Part shown: piece by piece, positions 11,634 to 22,712 of the stretch
Layout of the letters: each line of letters begins with the position of its first letter
Numbering within the stretch: position 1 is the first letter of the stretch
NCBI RefSeq assembly: GCF_030818905.1
Contig: NZ_JAUTAZ010000001.1
Coordinates: 124,001 to 188,000, forward strand
Direction: 5' to 3'
Source: Microbacterium sp. SORGH_AS_0888
GTDB lineage: Bacteria > Actinomycetota > Actinomycetes > Actinomycetales > Microbacteriaceae
Length of the DNA: 64,000 nt
Notes under the pieces: generated by a model
Told to the model about the DNA's origin: nothing
What the model saw: only the letters and a program-made list of their open reading frames with translations
The model's database searches: none
Program-made: the position numbers and the translations under genes

Positions 11634-13274
11634 ATGGCAGACATCTCCATCAGCCCCGACGTCATCCGTGACGCACTGAAGGACTTCGCTGCGGCATACG
11701 AGCCTACGGGCGCGGCGGCCGCCGAGGTCGGCTCCGTCATCGACGCCGCCGACGGCATCGCCCACGTCGAGGGCCTGCCGGGTGTCATGGCGAACGAGCT
11801 CGTGACCTTCGCGAACGGCACGCTGGGCTTGGCCCAGAACCTCGACGAGAACGAGATCGGCGTGGTCGTCCTCGGCGACTTCTCCGGCATCGTGGAGGGC
11901 CAGCAGGTCACCCGCACGGGCGAGGTGCTCTCGGTCGCGGTCGGTGACGGCTACCTCGGTCGCGTCGTCGACCCGCTCGGCAACCCGATCGACGGTCTCG
12001 GCCCGATCGCCAGCGAGGGTCGTCGTGCGCTCGAGCTGCAGGCGCCCGGTGTGATGCAGCGAAAGAGCGTTCACGAGCCGCTTCAGACCGGCATCAAGGC
12101 GATCGATGCGATGATCCCGGTCGGACGCGGGCAGCGCCAGCTGATCATCGGCGACCGCCAGACCGGCAAGACGGCCATCGCGATCGACACGATCATCAAC
12201 CAGAAGTCCAACTGGGAGTCCGGCGACGTCAGCAAGCAGGTCCGCTGCATCTACGTCGCGATCGGCCAGAAGGGCTCCACGATCGCGTCCGTCAAGGGTG
12301 CGCTCGAGGACGCCGGGGCGATGGAGTACACGACGATCGTCGCCGCTCCCGCCTCCGACCCCGCGGGCTTCAAGTACCTGGCTCCCTACACGGGCTCCGC
12401 CATCGGACAGCACTGGATGTACGGGGGCAAGCACGTCCTTATCATCTTCGACGACCTGTCGAAGCAGGCCGAGGCCTATCGCGCCGTGTCGCTGCTGCTG
12501 CGCCGTCCGCCGGGGCGTGAGGCCTACCCGGGCGACGTGTTCTACCTGCACTCGCGCCTCCTGGAGCGGTGTGCGAAGCTGAGCGACGAGCTGGGCGCGG
12601 GCTCGATGACGGGTCTGCCGATCATCGAGACGAAGGCCAATGACGTCTCGGCGTACATCCCGACGAACGTGATCTCGATCACGGACGGCCAGATCTTCCT
12701 CCAGTCCGACCTGTTCAACGCGAACCAGCGCCCCGCGGTCGACGTGGGCATCTCGGTCTCGCGCGTCGGCGGCGATGCTCAGGTCAAGTCGATCAAGAAG
12801 GTCTCGGGAACGCTGAAGCTCGAGCTCGCGCAGTACCGATCGCTCGAGGCGTTCGCGATGTTCGCGTCCGACCTGGACGCGGCATCCCGTCGTCAGCTGG
12901 AGCGCGGTGCGCGTCTGACCGAGCTTCTCAAGCAGCCGCAGTACTCGCCGTACCCGGTGGAGGAGCAGGTCGTCTCTATCTGGGCCGGCACCAACGGCAA
13001 GCTCGACACGATCGCCGTCGAGGACGTGCTGCGCTTCGAGCGTGAGCTGCTCGACCACCTGCGTCGCAACACGACGGTGCTCGACACGCTGCGCGAGACG
13101 AACGTCCTGGACGACGACACGACCGCCGAGCTCGAGAAGGCGACCGACGCCTTCATCCTCGAGTTCCAGTCCGGCACGGGCCAGGCTATCGACGCGCCCG
13201 GCAGCGAGCAGTTCGCCGAAGCCGACGCCGCCGACGTCAACCAGGAGAAGATCGTCAAGGGCCGCCGCGGCTGA
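11634..13274 (+). CDS. atpA: ATP synthase F1 subunit alpha
   Basis: Alpha forms the non-catalytic nucleotide sites of the F1 hexamer. The 546-residue protein has a beta-barrel domain, the P-loop GDRQTGKT at residues 173-180, the [16 protein letters not shown]alker B region and the [14 protein letters not shown] segment. The C-terminal ~40 residues are an acidic extension common in actinobacteria. ATG 11634 is selected because it has a GAAGGAAG ribosome binding site and yields the standard MADISISPD start; an upstream frame extension is not conserved in character. Confidence 0.97.
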   Translation: MADISISPDVIRDALKDFAAAYEPTGAAAAEVGSVIDAADGIAHVEGLPGVMANELVTFANGTLGLAQNLDENEIGVVVLGDFSGIVEGQQVTRTGEVLSVAVGDGYLGRVVDPLGNPIDGLGPIASEGRRALELQAPGVMQRKSVHEPLQTGIKAIDAMIPVGRGQRQLIIGDRQTGKTAIAIDTIINQKSNWESGDVSKQVRCIYVAIGQKGSTIASVKGALEDAGAMEYTTIVAAPASDPAGFKYLAPYTGSAIGQHWMYGGKHVLIIFDDLSKQAEAYRAVSLLLRRPPGREAYPGDVFYLHSRLLERCAKLSDELGAGSMTGLPIIETKANDVSAYIPTNVISITDGQIFLQSDLFNANQRPAVDVGISVSRVGGDAQVKSIKKVSGTLKLELAQYRSLEAFAMFASDLDAASRRQLERGARLTELLKQPQYSPYPVEEQVVSIWAGTNGKLDTIAVEDVLRFERELLDHLRRNTTVLDTLRETNVLDDDTTAELEKATDAFILEFQSGTGQAIDAPGSEQFAEADAADVNQEKIVKGRRG

Positions 13275-13293
13275 GCCGGGCTGAGACAGGGAC

Positions 13294-15664
<2,371 letters not shown>

Positions 15665-15665
15665 C

Positions 15666-15926
15666 ATGCCGCTCAAGGTGAGCCTGGTCTCGGCCGACGC
15701 CGAGGTGTGGTCCGGTGAGGCCTCGCTCGTGATCGCCAAGACCGTCGAAGGCGAGATCGGATTCATGGCCGGGCACGAGCCCGTGCTGGCGATCCTCGCC
15801 GAGGGGCAGGTGCGCATCACCGAGACCAGCGGGAACAAGATCGTCGCGGACGCCCGCGACGGCTTCGTCTCGGTGGAACGCGACGAGGTCACGATCGTGG
15901 CCGGCAACGCCGCCCTCGTCTCCTGA
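15666..15926 (+). CDS. atpC: ATP synthase F1 subunit epsilon, short form
   Basis: Epsilon sits at the foot of the rotor and, in many bacteria, its C-terminal helices inhibit ATP hydrolysis. This protein is only 86 residues: it has the N-terminal beta-sandwich (LKVSLVSADAEVWSGEA, GEIGFMAGHEPVLAIL) and ends right after it, so the two inhibitory C-terminal helices are absent. Short forms are known in related actinobacteria, so this is probably not a truncation. Last gene of the operon; a strong hairpin follows. Confidence 0.95.
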   Translation: MPLKVSLVSADAEVWSGEASLVIAKTVEGEIGFMAGHEPVLAILAEGQVRITETSGNKIVADARDGFVSVERDEVTIVAGNAALVS

Positions 15927-15951
15927 CCCTGGTCCCTGGTCCGACATCGCA

Positions 15952-15994
15952 TCCGGCGTGAGACATCCGCAGTGAGCGGGCGTCTCACGCCGGA
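15952..15994 (+). terminator. Hairpin after the atp operon
   Basis: A perfect 13-bp inverted repeat, TCCGGCGTGAGAC at 15952-15964 and its complement at 15982-15994, with a 17-nt loop, lies 26 nt after the atpC stop. There is no T-run, as is common for terminators in high-GC actinobacteria. It also precedes yaaA closely. Confidence 0.7.
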
Positions 15995-16012
15995 GCCGGC
16001 TCCTCGCTGCTC

Positions 16013-16762
16013 ATGCTGATCCTGCTCCCGCCCTCCGAGACGAAGCGTGCGGGCGGCTCCGGCCCGCCGATCCAGGTCGGCGCGCTCGCCCTGCCGCAGC
16101 TCGCCCCGGAGCGGCGCAGGGTCCTCGATGCGCTCGTCGCCCTTTCCGCGGACCCGGATGCGGCTGCGCGCGTCCTGAAGCTGGGGGAGCGGCAGCGGGG
16201 CGAGATCGCGGTGAACGCGGCGCTGTGGACCGGACCGACGATGCCCGCGATCGACCGGTACACCGGGGTGCTCTTCGATGCGCTCGATGCCGCGTCGTTG
16301 GATCGGCCGGCGCTGCGGTGGCTGGGCGCGCACGTCCTGATCCACTCCGCGCCGTTCGGTCCGGTGGGCGCGCTCGATCCGATCCCGGCGTATCGGCTCG
16401 GCGCGGCGACGTCCCTCCCGGGGGCCCCGCCCCTCCGGCGACTCTGGGCGGATGCCGTCTCCGCGGCGCTGCTCGAGCTCTCGCCGTCGTTCGTGCTCGA
16501 TCTGCGGTCCGAGGCGTACGCGGCCCTCGGCCCGGTCCCGGCGGAGATCCCCTCGGCGTACGTCCGGGTCGTGACCGAGACGGAATCGGGTGCTGCGCGC
16601 GCCCTCAACCACTTCAACAAGCACGCCAAGGGCGAGCTGGTCCGTGCGCTCGCGTCGGATCGGCCACGTGCGAAGACCCCGGCCGGCATCCTGGGGTGGA
16701 TGCGCGACCGGGGCCTTCGTGTCGACGCGACGACCGCCGAATGGCGGCTCTACGTCACTTGA
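16013..16762 (+). CDS. yaaA: YaaA family protein (peroxide stress / DUF328)
   Basis: YaaA-family proteins lower free intracellular iron and protect DNA under hydrogen peroxide in E. coli; the mechanism is not settled. The 249-residue protein shows the family start LILLPPSETKR, the central RYTGVLFDAL, the LRSEAYAAL segment and the C-terminal FNKHAKGELVRAL. The ATG at 16013 directly gives the conserved MLILLPPSETK start. Its last 8 bases overlap the convergent DUF4870 gene. Confidence 0.9.
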   Translation: MLILLPPSETKRAGGSGPPIQVGALALPQLAPERRRVLDALVALSADPDAAARVLKLGERQRGEIAVNAALWTGPTMPAIDRYTGVLFDALDAASLDRPALRWLGAHVLIHSAPFGPVGALDPIPAYRLGAATSLPGAPPLRRLWADAVSAALLELSPSFVLDLRSEAYAALGPVPAEIPSAYVRVVTETESGAARALNHFNKHAKGELVRALASDRPRAKTPAGILGWMRDRGLRVDATTAEWRLYVT

Positions 16763-17309
16763 TGAAGCGGAAGTTGACCGGGTAGCGGTAGCTGCCGCCC
16801 GCGTTCACTCGCACGCCGCCGATGATCGAGAAGATCACGTTGACGACCCAGAGGGCGAACTGGAGGAGCCCGAAGAGGATCGCGATGATCCCGAGGAACG
16901 GGATGGCGCCGACGATCACGCTCAGGATGCCGAGCGCGACGTAGGCGATGATCCAGGTGATCTGCCAGTTCAGCGCCTCCTTGCCCTCCACCGCCACGCG
17001 GGGACCGCGATCCTTCAGGATGAGCCAGATCAGGAGCGAGGGCAGGAAGCCGACGACTCCGCCGATGTGCGCCCACATCGCGGCCTGGCGGTCGCCGTCG
17101 GCGGTCAGGGGCTGCGCGCCGCCGGCGTACGGGGCCTGCTGGTAGCCCGGCTGCGGGTAGCCGCCCGGCTGCTGGTACCCACCGGGCGGCGGGTAGGCGC
17201 CCGGCTGCTGCGGCGCGGCCGGCGGCTGGTAGGAGGGGGGCTGCGGGGAGGCCGGAGGCTGCTGGGGAGGGATGGGCGGCTGCTCGGGGTGGGGGATGTT
17301 GTCGCTCAT
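16755..17309 (-). CDS. DUF4870 membrane protein with Pro/Gln/Tyr-rich N-terminus
   Basis: A 184-residue protein of unknown function. Residues 1-75 are a low-complexity cytoplasmic tail of PPQQP, PGGYQQP and PGY-like repeats. Residues ~80-184 match the DUF4870 fold: WAHIGGVVGFLPSLLIWLI, the VEGKEALNWQITW signature and two more hydrophobic helices, ending YRYPVNFRFIK. The start ATG 17309 has GAGAGG six bases upstream. The 3' end overlaps yaaA by 8 bp on the opposite strand. Upstream it faces the tetR gene across 190 bp containing the TetR operator, so it could be in the same regulon, but the operator lies 160 bp away. Confidence 0.85.
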   Translation of the reverse strand: MSDNIPHPEQPPIPPQQPPASPQPPSYQPPAAPQQPGAYPPPGGYQQPGGYPQPGYQQAPYAGGAQPLTADGDRQAAMWAHIGGVVGFLPSLLIWLILKDRGPRVAVEGKEALNWQITWIIAYVALGILSVIVGAIPFLGIIAILFGLLQFALWVVNVIFSIIGGVRVNAGGSYRYPVNFRFIK

Positions 17310-17469
17310 GAAAAGCCTCTCTATAGGCACGAGAACGCACGCGGATGTGATCGTCGTGCGCATCCGACAAGGTAGCGGCTGGAGGGGGATCCTCGCAACG
17401 GGCGTTGCGGGGGGTGAGGCGCCCGTGGTACGGCCTTCTGCACCCGGCGCGGTGGAGAAGGAGATTGCG

Positions 17470-17485
17470 GAGTGAGTGCTCACTC
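17470..17485. promoter_or_regulatory. Palindromic operator, probable TetR-family binding site
   Basis: GAGTGAGTGCTCACTC is a perfect palindrome with 7-bp arms (17470-17476 and 17479-17485) around TG. It ends 2 bp before a TAAGCT -10 box and 15 bp before the tetR start, a position where a bound dimer would block RNA polymerase. Autoregulation of tetR and the exporter is inferred. Confidence 0.75.
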
Positions 17486-17487
17486 AT

Positions 17488-17493
17488 TAAGCT
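17488..17493 (+). promoter_or_regulatory. Putative -10 box (TAAGCT) for tetR, leaderless
   Basis: TAAGCT is followed by exactly 6 nt and then the GTG at 17500. The preceding palindrome covers the -35/-10 spacer. Confidence 0.6.
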
Positions 17494-17499
17494 GCGTTC

Positions 17500-18132
17500 G
17501 TGATGATCGAGACTCCTGATGCGGCGACCGCCGCCCGCGGGCGGGCGGCTCCGATGCCGCCGGACGAGCGCCGGGCGATGATCGCGGGGGCCGCCGTCCC
17601 GCTCCTGCTCGAGCACGGCTCCTCGCTCACGACCCGCCAGCTCGCGGAGCACCTCGGCATCGCGGAGGGCACGATCTTCCGTGCATTCGGCGACAAGGAG
17701 TCGCTCATCCGTGAGGCCGTGCGGACGTTCTTCACCCAGGCGCGGGAGCGGCGGCAGGCTGAGGTGCCGGATGCGTCGTTGCCGCTGCCGGAGAAGGTCG
17801 CCCGACTCGTCCACGGCTCGCGGCAGTGGGGCAGCGAGGCCTTCCGCATGCTCTCGCTCGTGCCACGGGAGGAGGCGCCACGCTTCTTCTCCCGCGGTGA
17901 CGACGAGGAGTATCGCCGTGCCGTCGCGGCCGTCTTCGCCTCGGACGCCGCTCGGCTGCGGATCGCGCCGGAGCGGATGGCCTCGATCATGCGCATGGCC
18001 GGTGTCGCCGCCAGCGCGGTGCACCAGGGCGGTGCCGGCGCGCTCAGCGAGGAGGAGCTCGTGCAGTTCATCCTCTACGGCGTCGCCGGAGAGCCACGAG
18101 GAGGGGACGCGACGTGCTCGGCAGACTCCTGA
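17500..18132 (+). CDS. TetR/AcrR family transcriptional regulator
   Basis: A 210-residue repressor with an N-terminal helix-turn-helix at residues ~38-60 (LTTRQLAEHLGIAEGTIFRAFGDKESLI) and a divergent ligand-binding C-terminal domain. It is first in a co-directional set with the two ABC exporter genes, whose first gene starts at 18114, inside the end of tetR (19-bp overlap). A clean palindrome sits at its promoter, so it most likely represses itself and the exporter until a ligand binds. The ligand, presumably an exported toxic compound, is unknown. Start is GTG 17500 (or the adjacent ATG 17503). Confidence 0.9.
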   Translation: MMIETPDAATAARGRAAPMPPDERRAMIAGAAVPLLLEHGSSLTTRQLAEHLGIAEGTIFRAFGDKESLIREAVRTFFTQARERRQAEVPDASLPLPEKVARLVHGSRQWGSEAFRMLSLVPREEAPRFFSRGDDEEYRRAVAAVFASDAARLRIAPERMASIMRMAGVAASAVHQGGAGALSEEELVQFILYGVAGEPRGGDATCSADS

Positions 18133-19847
18133 TCCGCTACCTGCGGCCCCACTGGCCGCTCATCGTCGGCGTGCTCGCGTTCCAGGTCGCGCAGTCGCTG
18201 GCATCGCTGTGGCTGCCCGCGCTCAACGCCGACATCATCAACAACGGGGTGATCACGGGCGACATCGGACACATCTGGTCGACGGGGATGCTGATGCTCG
18301 CGATCAGCCTCGGACAGATCGCGTTCGCGATCGCCGCGGTCTTCTTCGGCTCCCGCCTGGCGATGGGCCTGGGCCGTGACCTCCGTCACGATCTCTTCCA
18401 TCGGATCGTCGGCTTCTCGCAGCGGGAGGTCGGAGCCTTCGGTGCGCCGTCGCTGATCACGCGGAGCACCAACGACGTGCAGCAGGTGCAGATGCTCGTC
18501 CAGGTCTCCGCGACGCTGATGGTCTCGGCGCCGATCCTCGCGATCGGCGGCGTGGTCTTCGCGATCCAGGTCGACGCGTCGCTGTCCTGGCTCATGGCCG
18601 TCTCGGTCCCGGTGCTGCTCGTGCTGGTGTCCCTCATCGTCGTGCGCATGGTGCCCGCGTTCCGGACCATGCAGCGCCGCATCGACCGCATCAACCAGAT
18701 CCTGCGCGAGCAGCTCACGGGCATCCGGGTGGTCAGGGCCTTCGTGCGCGAGCGGGAGGAGCGCCAGCGCTTCGACCGGGCGAGCGCGGAGGTGAGAGAC
18801 ACGGCGCTTCACGCCGGCAACCTCATGGCGCTCATGTTCCCCGTTGTGATGCTCGTGCTGAACGCGTCCAGCGTCGCGGTGGTCTGGTTCGGGGCGTTCC
18901 AGATCGACGCCGGGACCACGCAGGTGGGAACGCTCTTCGCATTCCTCAGCTACATGATGCAGATCCTCATGGGGGTCATGATGGCGACGTTCATGTTCGT
19001 CATGATCCCGAGAGCCGCGGTGTGCGCCACCCGCATCGGAGAGGTGCTCGACACCGAGCCGTCTGTGGTCGCGCCGCGGAATCCGGTCCCCGCTCCTGCC
19101 GTCACGGGGCGCGTCGCCTTCGAGCACGTCGACTTCGCCTACCCCGGGGCCGCCGAACCGGTCCTCCGCGACGTGTCCTTCGTCGTGGAGCCCGGGACGA
19201 CGACCGCGGTCATCGGCTCGACCGGCGCAGGCAAGACCACGCTCGTGGGACTGGTGCCGCGGCTGTTCGACGTGACCGCGGGCCGTGTCACGGTCGACGG
19301 CGTCGACGTCCGTGACCTCGAGCCGGACGACCTGTGGTCGCGGATCGGCCTCGTGCCCCAGAGGGCCTTCCTCTTCTCGGGCACGGTCGCCGCCAATCTC
19401 CGCTACGGTCGCGCCGAGGCGAGCGAGGACGAGCTGTGGCAGGCGCTGGAGATCGCGCAGGGCCGGGACTTCGTCGAAGCGATGCCGGACGGGCTCGCGG
19501 CGCCCGTCGCGCAGGGCGGGACCAACCTTTCCGGTGGGCAGCGGCAACGTCTGGCCATCGCGCGGGCGCTCGTGAAGAAGGCGGCCGTGTACGTGTTCGA
19601 CGACGCGTTCTCGGCGCTGGACCTGCGGACGGATGCCGCGCTGCGCCGTGCGCTCGACGTCCGGCTGCCCGCCGCATCCCGGATCGTGGTGGCCCAGCGG
19701 GTCTCGACGATCCAGAACGCGGACCAGATCGTGGTGCTCGAGCACGGACGCGTCGTGGGACTCGGACGTCATGACGAGCTGGTCCGGGAGTGCGAGACCT
19801 ACCGTGAGATCGTCGACTCGCAGCTCTCGGCGGAGGCCGCGGCATGA
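18114..19847 (+). CDS. Heterodimeric ABC exporter, subunit with degenerate ATP site
   Basis: Six membrane helices fused to an ATPase domain (577 residues). Walker A GSTGAGKT is at 368-375 and the signature LSGGQRQR is canonical. The Walker B catalytic Glu is replaced: VYVFDDAFSALD has Asp497, and the switch His is Gln528 (VVAQRVSTI). This Asp/Gln pair is the hallmark of the degenerate half of TM287/288, BmrCD and LmrCD type heterodimers, known multidrug or peptide exporters. Its partner is encoded directly downstream with an ATGA overlap. GTG 18114 starts inside tetR. Substrate is not predictable. Confidence 0.93.
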   Translation: MLGRLLIRYLRPHWPLIVGVLAFQVAQSLASLWLPALNADIINNGVITGDIGHIWSTGMLMLAISLGQIAFAIAAVFFGSRLAMGLGRDLRHDLFHRIVGFSQREVGAFGAPSLITRSTNDVQQVQMLVQVSATLMVSAPILAIGGVVFAIQVDASLSWLMAVSVPVLLVLVSLIVVRMVPAFRTMQRRIDRINQILREQLTGIRVVRAFVREREERQRFDRASAEVRDTALHAGNLMALMFPVVMLVLNASSVAVVWFGAFQIDAGTTQVGTLFAFLSYMMQILMGVMMATFMFVMIPRAAVCATRIGEVLDTEPSVVAPRNPVPAPAVTGRVAFEHVDFAYPGAAEPVLRDVSFVVEPGTTTAVIGSTGAGKTTLVGLVPRLFDVTAGRVTVDGVDVRDLEPDDLWSRIGLVPQRAFLFSGTVAANLRYGRAEASEDELWQALEIAQGRDFVEAMPDGLAAPVAQGGTNLSGGQRQRLAIARALVKKAAVYVFDDAFSALDLRTDAALRRALDVRLPAASRIVVAQRVSTIQNADQIVVLEHGRVVGLGRHDELVRECETYREIVDSQLSAEAAA

Positions 19848-21799
19848 GCGCGCCAGGGCGACCCCTCCGGCCGGCCGGTGCGGCCACGCAGAAGCCGCGG
19901 AACTTCGGGGCGAGCGCGCGGCGCCTGCTGTCGACGCTGCGTCCTGACGCCGCGCTCCTGGCGGTCGTCGCCGTCGCGGGCGCGGTGAGCGTCGCCCTGA
20001 GCGTCCTCGGTCCCAAGCTGCTCGGGACGGCGACCAACATCGTGGTGGCCGGCTTCGTGTCCGCGCAGCTCGGCTCGGTGCCGCCGGGCACGACGAAGCA
20101 GCAGCTCCTCGAGCAGCTCACCGCCTCCGGCCGTCAGGCGCAGGCGGACCTTCTGTCCACCGTCGACTTCGTGCCCGGGCAAGGGCTCGACTTCGCGGCG
20201 CTCGGCCGCGTCCTGCTGACCGTGCTGGCCGTCTATGTCGTCGCCGCGTTGTTCGCGTGGCTCCAGGCGCGGCTGCTGAACGGCATCGTGCAGCGCGCCA
20301 TGCACCGGCTGCGCACGCAGGTCGAGGACAAGATCCATCGGCTTCCGCTCTCGTACTTCGACCGCATGCAGCGAGGTGAGCTGCTGAGTCGTGTGACCAA
20401 CGACGTCGACAACGTCGGCCAGTCCATGCAGCAGACGCTCTCCCAGGTCGTGACATCGCTGTTGACCGTCGTCGGCGTCATCGTGATGATGTTCGTGATC
20501 TCGCCGATCCTCGCCCTCGTCGCGCTCGTGACCATCCCGCTCACGCTGGGGGTCACGGTCCTCGTCGCACGCCGGTCGCAGAAGCTCTTCGTCGCCCAGT
20601 GGCGGGCGACCGGAGTCCTCAACGCACGCGTCGAGGAGACGTTCTCCGGGCACGCGCTCGTGAAGGTCTTCGGCCATCAGCGAGAGGTGGAGGCCGATTT
20701 CGCGGCGGAGAACGCCGAGCTGTACCGGGCCGGCTTCGGCGCGCAGTTCGTCTCCGGCCTCATCCAACCGGCCATGATGTTCATCGGCAACCTCGTCTAC
20801 GTCGCGATCGCCGTCGCGGGCGGCCTGCAGGTCGCCGCGGGGATGATCTCCATCGGCGACGTGCAGGCCTTCATCCAGTACTCCCGCCAGTTCACCCAGC
20901 CGCTGTCGCAGCTCGGCTCGATGGCGAACCTGCTGCAGTCCGGCGTCGCGAGCGCCGAACGCGTCTTCGAGCTGCTCGACGAGCCCGACGAGACGCCGGA
21001 CCCCGAGCCCGCCGAGACGGTCGAGGACGGCGCCGGGCACCTGGCGTTCCGCGACGTCTCCTTCCGCTACACGCCGGACCGGCCCCTCATCGAGGGACTC
21101 GACCTCGATGCCCGCCCCGGTCGCACCGTCGCGATCGTGGGGCCCACGGGCGCCGGGAAGACGACGCTCGTGAACCTCGTGATGCGGTTCTACGACGTGG
21201 ATGGCGGAGTCATCGCCCTCGACGGTCTCGACACCCGGAGGATGACGCGTGCGGACCTCCGCGGACGCACCGGGATGGTGCTGCAGGACACGTGGCTGTT
21301 CTCCGGCACGATCCGCGAGAACATCGCATACGGGCGTCCGGACGCGACGGACGAGGAGATCCGGGAAGCCGCGACCGCGGCGTACGTCGACCGGTTCGTG
21401 CACGCGCTGCCCGACGGCTACGACACCATGCTCGACGACGACGCCGCCAACCTGTCGGCGGGGGAGCGGCAGCTGGTGACGATCGCCCGCGCGTTCCTGG
21501 CGGATCCCCGCATCCTCATCCTCGACGAGGCGACGAGCTCGGTCGACACGCGCACGGAGCTGCTGATCCAGCGCGCCATGACCCGGCTCCGCCGGGACCG
21601 GACCGCGTTCGTCATCGCTCACCGGCTCTCCACCATCCGCGACGCCGATCTCATCCTGGTCATGGCGGACGGTGCGATCGTCGAGCAGGGGCGCCACGAG
21701 GAGCTGCTGAGCGAGCGGGGTGCCTACTGGAGTCTGTACAACGCCCAGTTCGAGGCGCCGGCCGACGACGGGGCGGCCGAGGTTCCGACTAAGATGTGA
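19844..21799 (+). CDS. Heterodimeric ABC exporter, catalytically competent subunit
   Basis: The second half of the exporter, 651 residues: six membrane helices with an ~50-residue insert between helices 1 and 2 (residues ~65-120, TTKQQLLEQLTASGRQAQADLL), then an ATPase domain. Walker A GPTGAGKTT begins at 433, the catalytic Glu562 is present in ILILDEATSSVD and the switch His593 in IAHRLSTI. Its signature loop is altered (LSAGERQ), as expected because it completes the degenerate site of the partner. The ATG overlaps the stop of the first subunit (ATGA), which favours equal synthesis of both. Confidence 0.94.
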   Translation: MSAPGRPLRPAGAATQKPRNFGASARRLLSTLRPDAALLAVVAVAGAVSVALSVLGPKLLGTATNIVVAGFVSAQLGSVPPGTTKQQLLEQLTASGRQAQADLLSTVDFVPGQGLDFAALGRVLLTVLAVYVVAALFAWLQARLLNGIVQRAMHRLRTQVEDKIHRLPLSYFDRMQRGELLSRVTNDVDNVGQSMQQTLSQVVTSLLTVVGVIVMMFVISPILALVALVTIPLTLGVTVLVARRSQKLFVAQWRATGVLNARVEETFSGHALVKVFGHQREVEADFAAENAELYRAGFGAQFVSGLIQPAMMFIGNLVYVAIAVAGGLQVAAGMISIGDVQAFIQYSRQFTQPLSQLGSMANLLQSGVASAERVFELLDEPDETPDPEPAETVEDGAGHLAFRDVSFRYTPDRPLIEGLDLDARPGRTVAIVGPTGAGKTTLVNLVMRFYDVDGGVIALDGLDTRRMTRADLRGRTGMVLQDTWLFSGTIRENIAYGRPDATDEEIREAATAAYVDRFVHALPDGYDTMLDDDAANLSAGERQLVTIARAFLADPRILILDEATSSVDTRTELLIQRAMTRLRRDRTAFVIAHRLSTIRDADLILVMADGAIVEQGRHEELLSERGAYWSLYNAQFEAPADDGAAEVPTKM

Positions 21800-21852
21800 G
21801 GATGCCGCGCGGCTGTGCGCGGGGCGGAAGCAGGCGACCGGAGGACATCTCA

Positions 21853-22620
21853 GTGCCCGAGACCACGACCCGCTCGCGTCGGGTCGCGCTGGACTCCGGC
21901 GCGGTGGAGCTGACCTGGGCGGCGGCCACGGACGTGGGCCGACGCCGGGAGATCAATCAGGACGCGGTCCTTGCCTCCTACCCGCTGTTCGTGGTGGCCG
22001 ACGGCATGGGCGGTCACATCGGCGGTGAGATCGCAAGCGCCAGCACGGTCTCACGGCTCTCCGCCATGGTCGAGGGGGGCACGGTGACCCCCAAGGCGAT
22101 CGAGAAGGCGCTCGCTCGGGCGGTCAAGGACATCGCCTCACATCCCGAGACCACGGACGAGGGCACCGGCACGACCGTGACGGGGCTGTACCTGGATGTC
22201 GCGGGTGCCGAGCCGCACTGGGTGACGCTCAACATCGGCGACTCTCGCGTGTACCTCCTGCGCGAGGACACGCTCGTGCAGATCACGACCGATCACTCGG
22301 TGGTGCAGGAGCTCGTGGCCGCCGGCCGGCTGAGCCCCGAAGAGGCCGAGAACCACCCCTACGGCAACGTGATCACCCGTGCCGTGGGTCCCAGCGACAG
22401 CGTCAAGCCCGACTACGTGCGCCTCGACGTGCAGGACGGCGACCGGTTCGTGGTCTGTTCCGACGGCCTCACGAAGGAGCTCACGGACTACGGGATCCAG
22501 CACTTCCTCAATGAGAACGCCGATCCGGCCGCGGCCGTCGACGCGATGCTGGACGCGGCACTCGAGAACGGCGGTCGCGACAACGTGACGGTCATCGTGC
22601 TCGACGTCGCCGTGGGCTGA
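21853..22620 (+). CDS. PP2C-family serine/threonine protein phosphatase
   Basis: A metal-dependent phosphatase that removes phosphate from Ser/Thr residues. The 255-residue protein has the PP2C motifs: RREINQD, ADGMGGHIGGEIAS, TGTTVTGLYL, NIGDSRVYLL, SDGLTKELTD and GGRDNVTVIVLD, with all expected metal-binding Asp residues. GTG 21853 is chosen because GGAGG stands 8 nt upstream. An ATG at 21802 is also possible: TAAGAT lies exactly 6 nt before it, so a leaderless longer form (17 more residues) could exist. The nearest gene upstream ends at 21799. No partner kinase is encoded in the window. Confidence 0.9.
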   Translation: MPETTTRSRRVALDSGAVELTWAAATDVGRRREINQDAVLASYPLFVVADGMGGHIGGEIASASTVSRLSAMVEGGTVTPKAIEKALARAVKDIASHPETTDEGTGTTVTGLYLDVAGAEPHWVTLNIGDSRVYLLREDTLVQITTDHSVVQELVAAGRLSPEEAENHPYGNVITRAVGPSDSVKPDYVRLDVQDGDRFVVCSDGLTKELTDYGIQHFLNENADPAAAVDAMLDAALENGGRDNVTVIVLDVAVG

Positions 22621-22712
22621 CCCCTTCTCCCCAAGCGCGACGCCGCCGGCGGTTCTCCACGGACTGCGGCCGTGGTCGCTCGTCCCCGTGATGGTCGGGG
22701 TTCACTGGGCGC

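Noticed and set aside
22621..22712. Small hairpins between the PP2C gene and the FtsK-like gene as a terminator
   Set aside because: Stems are only 5-6 bp and are not followed by a T-run; too weak to call.
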